In this document: one piece after another, positions 52,438 through 60,949 of the stretch
Position numbering within the stretch: position 1 is the stretch's first letter
Layout: every line of letters starts with the position of its first letter
Origin: Aquimarina atlantica
GTDB lineage: Bacteria; Bacteroidota; Bacteroidia; Flavobacteriales; Flavobacteriaceae
Assembly (NCBI RefSeq): GCF_000626715.1
Contig: NZ_AQRA01000001.1
Span: forward strand, 372,001 to 436,000
Length of the DNA stretch: 64,000 nt
Direction: 5' to 3'
Translations under genes and position numbers: made by a program
Notes under the pieces: generated by a model
What the model saw: the letters and a program-made list of their open reading frames with translations, nothing else
Database searches by the model: none
Told to the model about the DNA's origin: nothing

Positions 52438-53607
52438 TTATGATCCACAACGTCCACCATTGCTCCATCTTCCATTGGTTCCTAGTATATATAAAAACCC
52501 GTTATAAGTTACTTTATCTCCGGCAGTATAGCTGTTATTTCTACTATATTCGTTAACTCCTTCACAAATATCTGCACTTGGCGTGGTGTCTTTACATTCT
52601 GCAATTCGATTCCATCTTGTAAAATCTCTTTCGTATAAGAACCCGCGATACGTTACTTTATCTCCTACAGAATAGCTTTGTCCGCTTACCCATTCTGCAA
52701 TACCGTCACATGGATTTGTCCCTACAGGAGGATTACCATCAGATGGATATGCTTTGTTTGTTCCTTCGATATCAAGAGTAGAAAGAGCAGCTTGTCTTCT
52801 CGGCAAAACATTCCCGTTAAGATCTGTTATGGTAGGTTTTCCGTTTTTGCTAAATGTATAACTACCATACATCATTGTAGATTTAATATCAAAATCTCTG
52901 GTTAGCAAAGTTGCAGAATTACTTTTGTAAAACTGGTTAGCAGCACCATTCTGGATATTGTCAAAATTGATAATAATATGATTATCTCTATCCGAGCGGT
53001 TTTGCTCATGGATATACCCCAGAGTATGTCCTATTTCATGAATAATTACAAGAGCCGTTGTACGAGTACCCAAACGAATAAATCCTCTCGATCCATTCAT
53101 TCCCAGAGTCGCAACGCCACAATTACAGTTATCTCCATTACTACTAATGGTAACATAATTAGATTCATTAGTACGTTCTTTAAAACGAACATTAGTTTTG
53201 CTCGTCCACTCATCCATCGATTTTTGAAGTTCACTTCTCACAGATTGGCTCAGTCCATTAATTACATAGACTATAGTATTGTTTGTCCATTTACGAACGC
53301 CTCCACCAAGTCCTAACTTTGCATTTATTCCTGCATCTGGTGCTATCTTATCAGAGAGAGGAACTTGTGTATCGGTTAACTGATCTTCAAATAATCTGGC
53401 ATCGGTTCCTTGCAGACTATACGTTCCATCATCTTCTTTTTTTATAAGGACACGGTCTCCCAGGAAATACTTTTCGATAAATTGATCTTGCTCTCCAATA
53501 GTATCTGGATTTTGATCAAAATCTTCATTTTTTTGACAGGATGCAAAAGATAGAGCAACTGCCAAAGCTCCGATTTTAAATCGGTTTAATACGGTTTTCG
53601 TTTTCAT
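52438..53607 (-). CDS. Astacin-family (M12A) zinc metalloprotease with two C-terminal binding modules
   Basis: A 389-residue lipoprotein or secreted protease (signal VALSFASCQKNED). The zinc site is HEIGHTLGYIHEQNRSDRD, the full astacin HExxHxxGxxHExxRxDR signature, followed by the Met-turn TMMYGSYTFSKNG. The C-terminus has two related modules of about 40 residues (EWVSGQSYSVGDKVTYRGFL; NNSYTAGDKVTYNGFLYILG) resembling carbohydrate-binding family 5/12. It is similar in plan to flavastacin. It would digest extracellular protein, perhaps attached to a polysaccharide surface. Confidence 0.92.
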   Translation of the reverse strand: MKTKTVLNRFKIGALAVALSFASCQKNEDFDQNPDTIGEQDQFIEKYFLGDRVLIKKEDDGTYSLQGTDARLFEDQLTDTQVPLSDKIAPDAGINAKLGLGGGVRKWTNNTIVYVINGLSQSVRSELQKSMDEWTSKTNVRFKERTNESNYVTISSNGDNCNCGVATLGMNGSRGFIRLGTRTTALVIIHEIGHTLGYIHEQNRSDRDNHIIINFDNIQNGAANQFYKSNSATLLTRDFDIKSTMMYGSYTFSKNGKPTITDLNGNVLPRRQAALSTLDIEGTNKAYPSDGNPPVGTNPCDGIAEWVSGQSYSVGDKVTYRGFLYERDFTRWNRIAECKDTTPSADICEGVNEYSRNNSYTAGDKVTYNGFLYILGTNGRWSNGGRCGS

Positions 53608-53793
53608 TAAGTTTAATTTTGAGTTTATGATTTTAATTTAATCTGTGCACATTGTTTAAACTGGTGACACACCTGATTAGTCTTTAAGACCGAGTTAAAA
53701 AAACCGTTAAACTTTCTTAAAATTAATGATTGGGCTTCAACATTTGATGAAATCGAGCTAGTATAATTGTACTTTGCATATAAGATAAATTCA

Positions 53794-53828
53794 TAAAAAA
53801 AGCCTGAATCAACAATCGTGATTCAGGC
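53794..53828 (-). terminator. Terminator of the 53857 membrane protein gene
   Basis: GCCTGAATCA and TGATTCAGGC pair over 10 bp with a 7-nt loop; on the minus strand a T7 tract follows (A run at 53794-53801). Confidence 0.88.
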
Positions 53829-53856
53829 AGTTATATAGTAGAGTAGAATGTTTTTA

Positions 53857-54285
53857 TTATGAAATCAATCCTTTAGCTATAGAATTTCTCGAAAACCAAA
53901 CTAAAAAGATAGCAACGACTATAATCATGATTGGCATTATAACTCGGCTGCCAGATAAAGTCACAAAATCCTGCAAAAAGAAATTATATGTAGCTTGTGC
54001 AATAACCGCGATGAGTGAAAGAAGTAGGAGAGGAGAAGCCCATTTTTTTCTAAGGAGTAACGCAAGGCAGCCCAAAGTTCCTGCAAATACTGCTATAGCA
54101 AAAGCAGCAGTTACCCAAGCTGGTGTATTGTTATAAAAATTTTGCTCCCCTTCTGGCAAGGTGGCCAATACTTCGTCTGTCATAAAAGCTTGAGCAATAT
54201 ATGCCATTACTCCCATGATATTCCATAAAAGTGCTAAGACACTAACAATCCAAAACCATACGGGAGTTTTTGTTTTTGTTTCCAT
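53857..54285 (-). CDS. Four-helix inner-membrane protein, unknown function
   Basis: A 142-residue membrane protein with four predicted helices (VWFWIVSVLALLWNIMGVMA; AWVTAAFAIAVFAGTLGCLA; LLLLSLIAVIAQATYNFFL; IMPIMIIVVAIFLVWF). The PVWFWIxxxLALLWNxxG start and TPAW motif recur in a common family of small bacterial membrane proteins of no known function. Confidence 0.75.
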   Translation of the reverse strand: METKTKTPVWFWIVSVLALLWNIMGVMAYIAQAFMTDEVLATLPEGEQNFYNNTPAWVTAAFAIAVFAGTLGCLALLLRKKWASPLLLLSLIAVIAQATYNFFLQDFVTLSGSRVIMPIMIIVVAIFLVWFSRNSIAKGLIS

Positions 54286-54615
54286 AATCTGTTGATATTA
54301 AGTTGTTTTGCTGTAACAATGTAGTTAGAAACTCAATGAAATACAAATTAAGAATTTTACGGATACTATTTTTCTAAGTACAACATACTAAAAAGATCTC
54401 TTTTTAGCATAAAGCGATATACTTCTTGTAACCATAAAATACCGATAATAATTAGTACTTTTAATGTAAGGTTGCTTGGTTTTATAAGTTGAAATATATA
54501 GAATTAACAAGTTTTAGTTAGGGAAAAACGAAAAACTAAGTAATTTCTAACGTTCGTTAAAAAAAGTAGAAATGTTTATATTCTGATTTTTTACTCTAAA
54601 ACCTGGATATTAAAT
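54286..54615. other. Divergent intergenic region, 330 bp
   Basis: No gene, repeat or exact -7 consensus was found; it must hold promoters for both flanking genes. Confidence 0.35.
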
Positions 54616-55026
54616 ATGTCAGACCCTATAAAGAATGACAAACTTATTAAACAATATGATCTTGAGTTAGGTAAAGTTTTTTTCTATGAAAATTATTTGA
54701 TCATTGAAGTGGCAGAAGGTGTTTGTTTTGATTACCAAAAAGCAAAAACATTATCTCTGTTAACCAATTTACATTTTGGTGATCGCTCTTTTGGTTATAT
54801 CTCTCATAGAATAAATTCATACTCACTAGAAGCTACAGATTATATGAAAATAAAGGATGTGTTTCCGAATATAAAAGCTTTTGCTGCAGTTACGTACAAC
54901 GAATCTCAGAAGACAAGTATAAGAATAGAAAATATGTTTTATCAAGAAGGTATTGTGTCTTTCGAAAATATTAAAGATGCAATTAAGTGGGTTATAGAAA
55001 AACTAAAAAACGACTCTAACACCTAA
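54616..55026 (+). CDS. Conserved cytoplasmic protein, SpoIIAA/STAS-like size and pattern
   Basis: A 136-residue soluble protein. The alternation of strands and helices (LELGKVFFYENYLIIEVAEG; AKTLSLLTNLHFGDRSFGYI; IKAFAAVTYNESQKTS; a C-terminal IKDAIKWVIEKL helix) resembles STAS-like proteins common in Flavobacteriia, but no defining motif is seen. It converges on the ArsR gene at 55047. Confidence 0.65.
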   Translation: MSDPIKNDKLIKQYDLELGKVFFYENYLIIEVAEGVCFDYQKAKTLSLLTNLHFGDRSFGYISHRINSYSLEATDYMKIKDVFPNIKAFAAVTYNESQKTSIRIENMFYQEGIVSFENIKDAIKWVIEKLKNDSNT

Positions 55027-55046
55027 ACATTTAACACATTACAATA

Positions 55047-55370
55047 TTAAGATATATTGTCTAAATAATTACTTAAATCATCCAGAGCGCCATCCCAGAA
55101 TTGCTCGTAAAACTTTAACCATTGATTTACTTCTTTCAGTGGATTAGGATTGGCATAGCAAAAACGCTCTCTTCCTTTGGTATCTATATTAATCAAACCT
55201 GCTCCTTCTAGAGTTTTTAAGTGTTTGGTAATACCCTGGCGGCTAATATCGAATTGACTTGATATCTGAGTTATTGGTAGAGCAGTAGTTGCAACCACCA
55301 AAGCGTGAAAAATTTCACGCCTGGTGGGGTCTGCAACCGCTTTTAATATTGTGGTGATTCTATCCTGCAT
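55047..55370 (-). CDS. ArsR-family regulator partnered with SRPBCC protein
   Basis: A 107-residue winged-helix repressor (LKAVADPTRREIFHAL; QISSQFDISRQGITKHLKTL; EGAGLINIDTKGRERF). It overlaps the upstream SRPBCC gene by 11 nt. This ArsR-plus-AHSA1 pair is a widely conserved two-gene unit. Two GCAAC-N6-GTTGC sites before the operon are its probable operators. Confidence 0.92.
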   Translation of the reverse strand: MQDRITTILKAVADPTRREIFHALVVATTALPITQISSQFDISRQGITKHLKTLEGAGLINIDTKGRERFCYANPNPLKEVNQWLKFYEQFWDGALDDLSNYLDNIS

Positions 55371-55785
55371 GAATCATTTGTTTTAAATAATCGGTTAATC
55401 CCGAAATACAATTATCCCATCCACCATTAAAACTATTAAACATTTCAACAGCAGTTTCTCCTTTATAACCAGAAATACCTGAATGTTCGAGATACAATTT
55501 GGTACCTTCTTCAACTTCTTCCAATACCCACTTTACCGTAGTCTCTAAAGGGTTTTCTGTTACAATCCACGAATATACTAAAGTATAGGGATTTGCCCGT
55601 TTTACTTCACCTTTTATCGGAGAACATTCTCCTCCAGAAGCATTAAAAGTATATTGATACCCTTTTTCAGCTTTAAAGTCTGCTTCTATAAACCAGGTCG
55701 AAATCTCTTTGGCATTGGTTATGGCGTTCCATACTTTATCAATAGGGTGATTAAGTATTCTCTCTTTGATTATTACATCTTTCAT
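55360..55785 (-). CDS. SRPBCC/AHSA1 domain protein
   Basis: A 141-residue START-like protein (IKERILNHPIDKVWNAITNA; WFIEADFKAEKGYQYTFNAS; NGGWDNCISGLTDYLKQM). Members bind hydrophobic ligands. Its coupling to an ArsR gene suggests it binds or clears the compound the repressor senses. The ATG at 55785 is preferred to 55815, which lies at the predicted transcription start. Confidence 0.88.
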   Translation of the reverse strand: MKDVIIKERILNHPIDKVWNAITNAKEISTWFIEADFKAEKGYQYTFNASGGECSPIKGEVKRANPYTLVYSWIVTENPLETTVKWVLEEVEEGTKLYLEHSGISGYKGETAVEMFNSFNGGWDNCISGLTDYLKQMIHAG

Positions 55786-55811
55786 ATGTATTAAGTTTTT
55801 TAAATTAATAT

Positions 55812-55827
55812 GCAACTATATGGTTGC
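55812..55827. promoter_or_regulatory. ArsR operator copy 1, GCAAC-N6-GTTGC
   Basis: GCAAC TATATG GTTGC is a perfect 5-bp inverted repeat directly downstream of the -7 box at 55827-55834, overlapping the predicted transcription start. Confidence 0.6.
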
Positions 55828-55834
55828 AAATATA
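55827..55834 (-). promoter_or_regulatory. -7 box of the SRPBCC/ArsR operon
   Basis: On the minus strand TATATTTG matches TAnnTTTG. It is bracketed by the two GCAAC-N6-GTTGC sites. Confidence 0.55.
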
Positions 55835-55852
55835 AATAAATATATTTAATAC

Positions 55853-55868
55853 GCAACTTTTTGGTTGC
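55853..55868. promoter_or_regulatory. ArsR operator copy 2, GCAAC-N6-GTTGC
   Basis: GCAAC TTTTTG GTTGC repeats the half-sites of copy 1 exactly, 41 bp away (about four helical turns), flanking the promoter. Confidence 0.6.
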
Positions 55869-55951
55869 TTATAAAGGCAAACCATCATTATATCATTCAT
55901 ATTTATAGAAAAACAATTGTCTAATTATTAAAAATAGAATATTTTGTGTGT

Positions 55952-56797
55952 ATGGAAAGTATAATTAATTATTTTGAAACGATACCATCATCTCACCGTA
56001 GTTTAATTTTGGTAGGAGGGATTACTTTTTTCTGGCTTATAGAATATGCTATGCCTTTGTTTAAATTTAATTATAAAAAGTTTAAACATGCATGGCCTAA
56101 CATATTTTTTACACTAACAACTATAATTATCAATTTTGTATTGGCTTTTATATTACTTAAAACCAGTGATTGGACGGTAGCTAATCAATTTGGAGTGTTG
56201 CAATGGTTAGCATTACCGTTATGGGTTACAATAATCCTAGGTATTGCCTTACTTGATCTAATAGGGGCTTGGTTGGCACATTATGTTCAACATATCGTAA
56301 AACCGTTATGGATGTTTCATCTTATACATCATACCGATAATCATGTAGATACCACAACAGCTAATAGACACCATCCGGGAGAAAGTGTTATTCGATTTTT
56401 GTTTACCACTCTGGCCGTATTTATTGTAGGAGCACCTATAGGTATAATTATGTTATACCAATCTTTATCTGTAGTATTATCTCAATTTAATCATGCCAAT
56501 ATATCTCTACCAAAAAAAGTAGATGATATGATAAGCTGGATAATAGTTTCTCCAGATATGCATAAAGTACATCATCATTATGTATTGCCGTATACAGATA
56601 CAAATTATGGTAATATCTTTTCTATTTGGGATAGAATTTTTGGCACTTTTGCCAAAATACGAAATGAAGACTTGATATATGGGGTAGATACCTATCCAGA
56701 TGTGGATTCAAATGCAAATGTGGGTAAATTATTAAAACTTCCTTTTTCAGGATATCGCGCACCAACTGGTGCAAAGTTTGAATCCGAAAAATCGTAA
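55952..56797 (+). CDS. Sterol desaturase / fatty-acid hydroxylase family membrane protein
   Basis: A 281-residue integral membrane di-iron enzyme. The histidine clusters HYVQH, HLIHHTDNHVD and HKVHHHY are present, between four hydrophobic spans. The family hydroxylates or desaturates lipids and carotenoids; the substrate is not inferable. The ATG at 55952 is preferred over a GTG six bases earlier. Confidence 0.88.
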   Translation: MESIINYFETIPSSHRSLILVGGITFFWLIEYAMPLFKFNYKKFKHAWPNIFFTLTTIIINFVLAFILLKTSDWTVANQFGVLQWLALPLWVTIILGIALLDLIGAWLAHYVQHIVKPLWMFHLIHHTDNHVDTTTANRHHPGESVIRFLFTTLAVFIVGAPIGIIMLYQSLSVVLSQFNHANISLPKKVDDMISWIIVSPDMHKVHHHYVLPYTDTNYGNIFSIWDRIFGTFAKIRNEDLIYGVDTYPDVDSNANVGKLLKLPFSGYRAPTGAKFESEKS

Positions 56798-56821
56798 TCT
56801 AATGCACTAAAATAGAAATTC

Positions 56822-57217
56822 ATGAAAGTTATACCCATTATTTGTTGTTTTATCATTTCAGCAGGGCTTTTCGCACAAACTAAAAATACAATTCTGGATT
56901 TTGAACCCGATCAGGATTATGATAATATATTAGTTAAAAAAGTATATAGCGATACACATACTTCGACTTTTGTAATATGGATTAAAAAGAATGTCAAACC
57001 CCATAAACATATAAAACATACAGAACAGGTATTCGTGTTACAGGGTAAAGCAAGTGTACAATTAAATGATAAAGAAATTATAGTGCAAAAAGGGGATTGG
57101 GTTACTATACCAGAACAAACTGTACATGCGGTAAAAGTCTTATCCAAAATACCGTTGAAAGTAATTTCTGTACAAACTCCGGAATTTGAAGGAAAAGATC
57201 GAGTATTTGTAGAGTAA
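56822..57217 (+). CDS. Exported cupin-domain protein
   Basis: A 131-residue single-cupin protein with a signal peptide ending GLFAQTK. Metal ligands are suggested by KPHKHIKHTEQVFVLQGKA and TIPEQTVHAVK. It begins 24 nt after the desaturase-like gene and could be cotranscribed. The role is unknown. Confidence 0.8.
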   Translation: MKVIPIICCFIISAGLFAQTKNTILDFEPDQDYDNILVKKVYSDTHTSTFVIWIKKNVKPHKHIKHTEQVFVLQGKASVQLNDKEIIVQKGDWVTIPEQTVHAVKVLSKIPLKVISVQTPEFEGKDRVFVE

Positions 57218-57316
57218 TATTGACACTTCGAAAGCACAAAATTTTCATAAAATCGATCCACTGTATTCAATTAAAAAGTATTTTCAAAACTAAAAGCAGT
57301 TGTAAAAATATTTGGT

Positions 57317-57976
57317 ATGCCACAACAACGAGTACAGTTTTTAGTTTTATCAATTTTGATATTGATAGTAGAGATAAGTTATGCCCAATATAAAAAAATA
57401 GATTGGGAAGAAAGGGATACGTGGATGAATGTCCCCAGAATCCTTAAACTTGCAAGAGTAGAGGAAGGTAATGCAGTTGCAGATGTTGGTTGCCACGAAG
57501 GATATTTTACAATGCATTTGGCCCAAAAAGTAGGAGAATCTGGAAAAGTCTATGCGGTAGATGTAAGAGAAGATAGGATTGATAAGTTAAATACATATAT
57601 TAAAGATCGTAAGCTTCAAAATATAAAAACTGTAGTTGGAGATTATGATGATCCTAAATTACCAAATGAAACACTGGATGTAGTTGTTGTAATGGATACA
57701 TATCATGAAATGGATGATTACATGAAAATTCTGGGTCATATAAAAAACGCACTAAAACAGGAAGGAAGGATTGTAATTATTGAGAAATTTAAAAAACATA
57801 TGCTCAATACATCAAGGGCAGAGCAAACTGAAGCACATACATTATCTTTAAAATATGTGAAGAAAGAATTGCAAAAAGCAGGATTTACGATCTCTAACGA
57901 AATTAAAGATTTTGGAAAATGGAAAAATGAATCTGATAAGACGATTTGGATTTTGGTAGGAACCAAAAACAATTAA
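57317..57976 (+). CDS. SAM-dependent methyltransferase homologue with a signal peptide
   Basis: A 219-residue protein. An N-terminal signal (FLVLSILILIVEISYAQYKK) precedes a class I methyltransferase domain: the SAM loop is VADVGCHEGYFTMHLAQKVG, the acidic residue YAVDVRE follows, and VVVVMDTYHEMDDY matches motif IV. The core looks complete. Export is odd because SAM is a cytosolic cofactor; a membrane anchor facing inward is possible. Similar predicted methyltransferases with signal peptides exist elsewhere (COG4798-like). Confidence 0.8.
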   Translation: MPQQRVQFLVLSILILIVEISYAQYKKIDWEERDTWMNVPRILKLARVEEGNAVADVGCHEGYFTMHLAQKVGESGKVYAVDVREDRIDKLNTYIKDRKLQNIKTVVGDYDDPKLPNETLDVVVVMDTYHEMDDYMKILGHIKNALKQEGRIVIIEKFKKHMLNTSRAEQTEAHTLSLKYVKKELQKAGFTISNEIKDFGKWKNESDKTIWILVGTKNN

Positions 57977-57985
57977 TTTTACTAC

Positions 57986-59221
57986 TTATATCTTTGATTC
58001 CTGTGTTAAGAGACGTTCGTATTTGTCTAAAACACTCATTATAGCTTTATAATGCCTGTAATCTTCTTTTGAAACAATAGCTGTATTGATCACTAATATC
58101 TTACCTGTTCCGGTTTTAGGATCAAAAAACATATAGGTCTCGGTCCCAGGGTCACTACCTGTATGACCAATATAACCAACGGGAGTTATTCCCATAAAAA
58201 GGCCACTATTATACTCCTCGTTATATGGATTTTTTGTATTTCTACCAGGTAAGTTGTTAGAAGAAAGTTGTTCTTTAAATAATTCTGAATAACTGTTTTT
58301 ATCCAATAAAGTACCTACTCCATAATATCCTTTGATGAGTTCGATAAGATACTTGCTAAAATCGTTTATATCTGTTAATAAACCTCCATCGGGATAAGTA
58401 ATAAGAGAATATTTTGGTAAACTATCTTTAGTGCTGGAGTAAAGTACAGAGTGATTATCTATATCTATTGTATCAAATGACCAACCTGAAGCATCCATAC
58501 CCAACGGTTTTAAAATATGTTTGGTGGTATATTCGTCATAAGGAACCCCTGTTGCTTGTTCTATAATATAAGCAGCCAGAGTTGCTCCTATATTACTATA
58601 TTTAAAAATGGACCCGGGTTCATTTTTGAGATAGTTTTTCTTTCTGTACCATTCCCCATCTTTTGAAAGTAAGTTTCTTAAAAAAATCGGTAGAGCAATA
58701 GTTTCTTCGGGATCATTAAAAATTCGATATTTTTTCATGAGTATACCTTCATTTACACCTTTATTATTTTTCAGAATATAAGATTTGTCATAGTACTTGG
58801 TATCTAGTATCGTAGATGTATGCGTAGCCAAATGCCTTATTTTTATTGATGTTTGAGGGTAGTGAGGATTGATCACACTAAAAGGTAAATACATATTTAC
58901 AGGATCATCAAGATTTAGTTTTCCTTGTTCCTGAGCTTTCATTAAAGCAATACCGATCAGTGTTTTAGAAACCGAAGCAATATTTTGTATGGTATAAGGT
59001 GTATATTCCTTTTTTTTTGACACATCTGCATACCCAAACCCTTTTTTATATAAAACAGCATCTCTATCTACAATAGCAACAGAAAAACCATTAATATATC
59101 CTTGTTTTTGTAACACTTTTAATTCACAGGTCAAAGAATTATTATGCTCTGTATTATCATTGTTTTGTGCATATATCTGGTTTAACACAAACAGAGCTAT
59201 TATTAGAATTATCTTTATCAT
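57986..59221 (-). CDS. Serine hydrolase of the beta-lactamase/PBP class C family
   Basis: A 411-residue exported protein (signal ending QIYAQ). The catalytic SxxK is in IASVSKTLIGIALM, the YxN is in FKYSNIGATLAAYI and the HTG triad is GHTGSDPGTE. This family contains esterases and peptidases, and most members are not resistance enzymes. It converges on the methyltransferase gene, 9 nt apart. Confidence 0.9.
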   Translation of the reverse strand: MIKIILIIALFVLNQIYAQNNDNTEHNNSLTCELKVLQKQGYINGFSVAIVDRDAVLYKKGFGYADVSKKKEYTPYTIQNIASVSKTLIGIALMKAQEQGKLNLDDPVNMYLPFSVINPHYPQTSIKIRHLATHTSTILDTKYYDKSYILKNNKGVNEGILMKKYRIFNDPEETIALPIFLRNLLSKDGEWYRKKNYLKNEPGSIFKYSNIGATLAAYIIEQATGVPYDEYTTKHILKPLGMDASGWSFDTIDIDNHSVLYSSTKDSLPKYSLITYPDGGLLTDINDFSKYLIELIKGYYGVGTLLDKNSYSELFKEQLSSNNLPGRNTKNPYNEEYNSGLFMGITPVGYIGHTGSDPGTETYMFFDPKTGTGKILVINTAIVSKEDYRHYKAIMSVLDKYERLLTQESKI

Positions 59222-59318
59222 GTATTAGAATATTTTAGACTACAAATCAAAAAATAAAATGAGTACCATACGTTCCAATGGATACATTGGAACTAGTTTT
59301 ATAAAAATTAAATAGTGA

Positions 59319-60452
59319 TTAAAGGCTGTTTTTATATTCTGAAGGAGAAAGCCCAGTTTCTTTCTTGAATATCCTGTAAAAACTGGTTTTAGAGTTGAAA
59401 CCACATTCATAAGCGATGCCTAAAAGTGTATAGTTTTCGTATTTGGCAGAATTTATTTTTTCTTTTACCGCATGTACACGATAAGTATTAATAATATCAT
59501 AGAAAGAGACATTCATGTACTGATTTAAAAGTGCAGATAGTTTTTTATCTGTGGTGGGAATACGTTGAGCTAGTTTTATAAGAGTAAGTTCTTCATCCAG
59601 GTATGGTTTTTCATTTTCTAGTACCTGTTCTAACTTTAGTTTTAGTTCAGAAAGTTCAGCATCAGTCGAATTTGATAAATGATGAATACGTTCTTTTTTG
59701 GTAGTTTCAGAGGTATCATCAAGGATTAAAAAATCGGGTAACAATACTTTTGATTGGTTTATACCATAATATCCTAAGTATGAAATAAGAAGTATCATTG
59801 CTATAACCGTGATGTAGCCATGATCTGTGTCTGGATAATTAAAAATATGTTCATAGAGTAGTATTAGTAAATCAATACTAATAACTATCCCACTGCCTAA
59901 TAATAGATGTTTAATCCATCCGACATCTTTCTCTGTAAGATTAGAATAATTAGATTTCATGGCTTTTCTATAACGAGAAAGTAATTTGAAAGATAAGAAT
60001 ATGTAAAAAAGAGTATACGCATTAGAGAATTCAGCTTCTATGATCGAATGTTCGAAATAAAAATCTAAATAATTAAATACCGTTTTTTCAATAACATCTG
60101 ATACTAATTCGGGAATAGAAATAAACACAAGATAGATACCGAAAGGGATAAAATGTGCTATGGTGTTCTTTATTAATTTTTCCTCTTTAAGAAACAAGGA
60201 TTTAATATATAAATACAATAAAGGACCTATTAACCATTGCGTAGTATCAAAAGGAATAAAACTTATAAGTTGTAATATATCTATATCATGTAAGTTGGCA
60301 TAAAAAAATATAGAAACAAATAATAGAAAAACAAATAGAACGATAAGGATGTACTTTGGTAATTGTTTTTCTTTTGATTTTATTAATAAAAATAGAATTA
60401 AAACGGTAATCGTAATACCAACAACTAAGATAAAATCCAGAATTAGGGCCAT
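59319..60452 (-). CDS. Membrane-bound AraC-family transcriptional regulator
   Basis: A 377-residue protein with about seven N-terminal transmembrane helices (to about residue 230), then a cytosolic AraC DNA-binding domain (LTLIKLAQRIPTTDKKLSAL; YRVHAVKEKINSAKYENYTL; AYECGFNSKTSFYRIFKKET; GLSPSEYK). This membrane-AraC layout is frequent in Bacteroidota and lets an envelope signal act directly on DNA. Its target is not evident; the serine hydrolase downstream is a candidate. Confidence 0.9.
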   Translation of the reverse strand: MALILDFILVVGITITVLILFLLIKSKEKQLPKYILIVLFVFLLFVSIFFYANLHDIDILQLISFIPFDTTQWLIGPLLYLYIKSLFLKEEKLIKNTIAHFIPFGIYLVFISIPELVSDVIEKTVFNYLDFYFEHSIIEAEFSNAYTLFYIFLSFKLLSRYRKAMKSNYSNLTEKDVGWIKHLLLGSGIVISIDLLILLYEHIFNYPDTDHGYITVIAMILLISYLGYYGINQSKVLLPDFLILDDTSETTKKERIHHLSNSTDAELSELKLKLEQVLENEKPYLDEELTLIKLAQRIPTTDKKLSALLNQYMNVSFYDIINTYRVHAVKEKINSAKYENYTLLGIAYECGFNSKTSFYRIFKKETGLSPSEYKNSL

Positions 60453-60562
60453 TCATCCATTTTTTTATTAATCTTATATTATCAGAGATTGATCCGATTT
60501 TTAATATAGACTAATATAAATAATTAATGTTACTATCACAGTATATCAAATTGTTTGATCAT

Positions 60563-60946
60563 CTATATTTCACCAATGTGGATAACGCTTAGCTCTTTCA
60601 TTTCTTGTTCAGTATATATTCTTGATTTGATTACAAAACGAATTCCCATAGGGATTTCGAGCGAAAAACTAGATCCTCTACCTTTTACAGTATCTATTGT
60701 TAATTGTGTATGTTTCCAATATTCGAATTGGTCTTCAGACATATAGAAGTCACAACCATGGATATTGCCCAGCCAGATGTCTGTTTCATTAATCATTAAT
60801 TCTCCTTTTTGAAAACACATCGGGGAGGAGCCATCGCAGCATCCTCCGCTTTGATGAAACATCAACTCCCCGTGTTTTGCAGTAAGGGTATCGATTACAG
60901 CTTTTGCTGCATCGGTAATCTTAATACGTGATATCATTTTTTTCAT
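60563..60946 (-). CDS. DUF779 protein linked to aldehyde dehydrogenase
   Basis: A 127-residue protein matching DUF779 (HGELMFHQSGGCCDGSSPMC; DIWLGNIHGCDFYM; FSLEIPMGIRFVIKSRIYTE). Several Cys near the N-terminus could bind metal. DUF779 is typically encoded next to aldehyde dehydrogenases; here it starts 3 nt after that gene's stop. Role unknown. Confidence 0.88.
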   Translation of the reverse strand: MKKMISRIKITDAAKAVIDTLTAKHGELMFHQSGGCCDGSSPMCFQKGELMINETDIWLGNIHGCDFYMSEDQFEYWKHTQLTIDTVKGRGSSFSLEIPMGIRFVIKSRIYTEQEMKELSVIHIGEI

Positions 60947-60949
60947 TTT

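Noticed and set aside
57986-59221. Beta-lactam resistance gene
   Set aside because: The SxxK/YxN/HTG family is broad and this member has no specific sign of being a lactamase; it is kept as a serine hydrolase.
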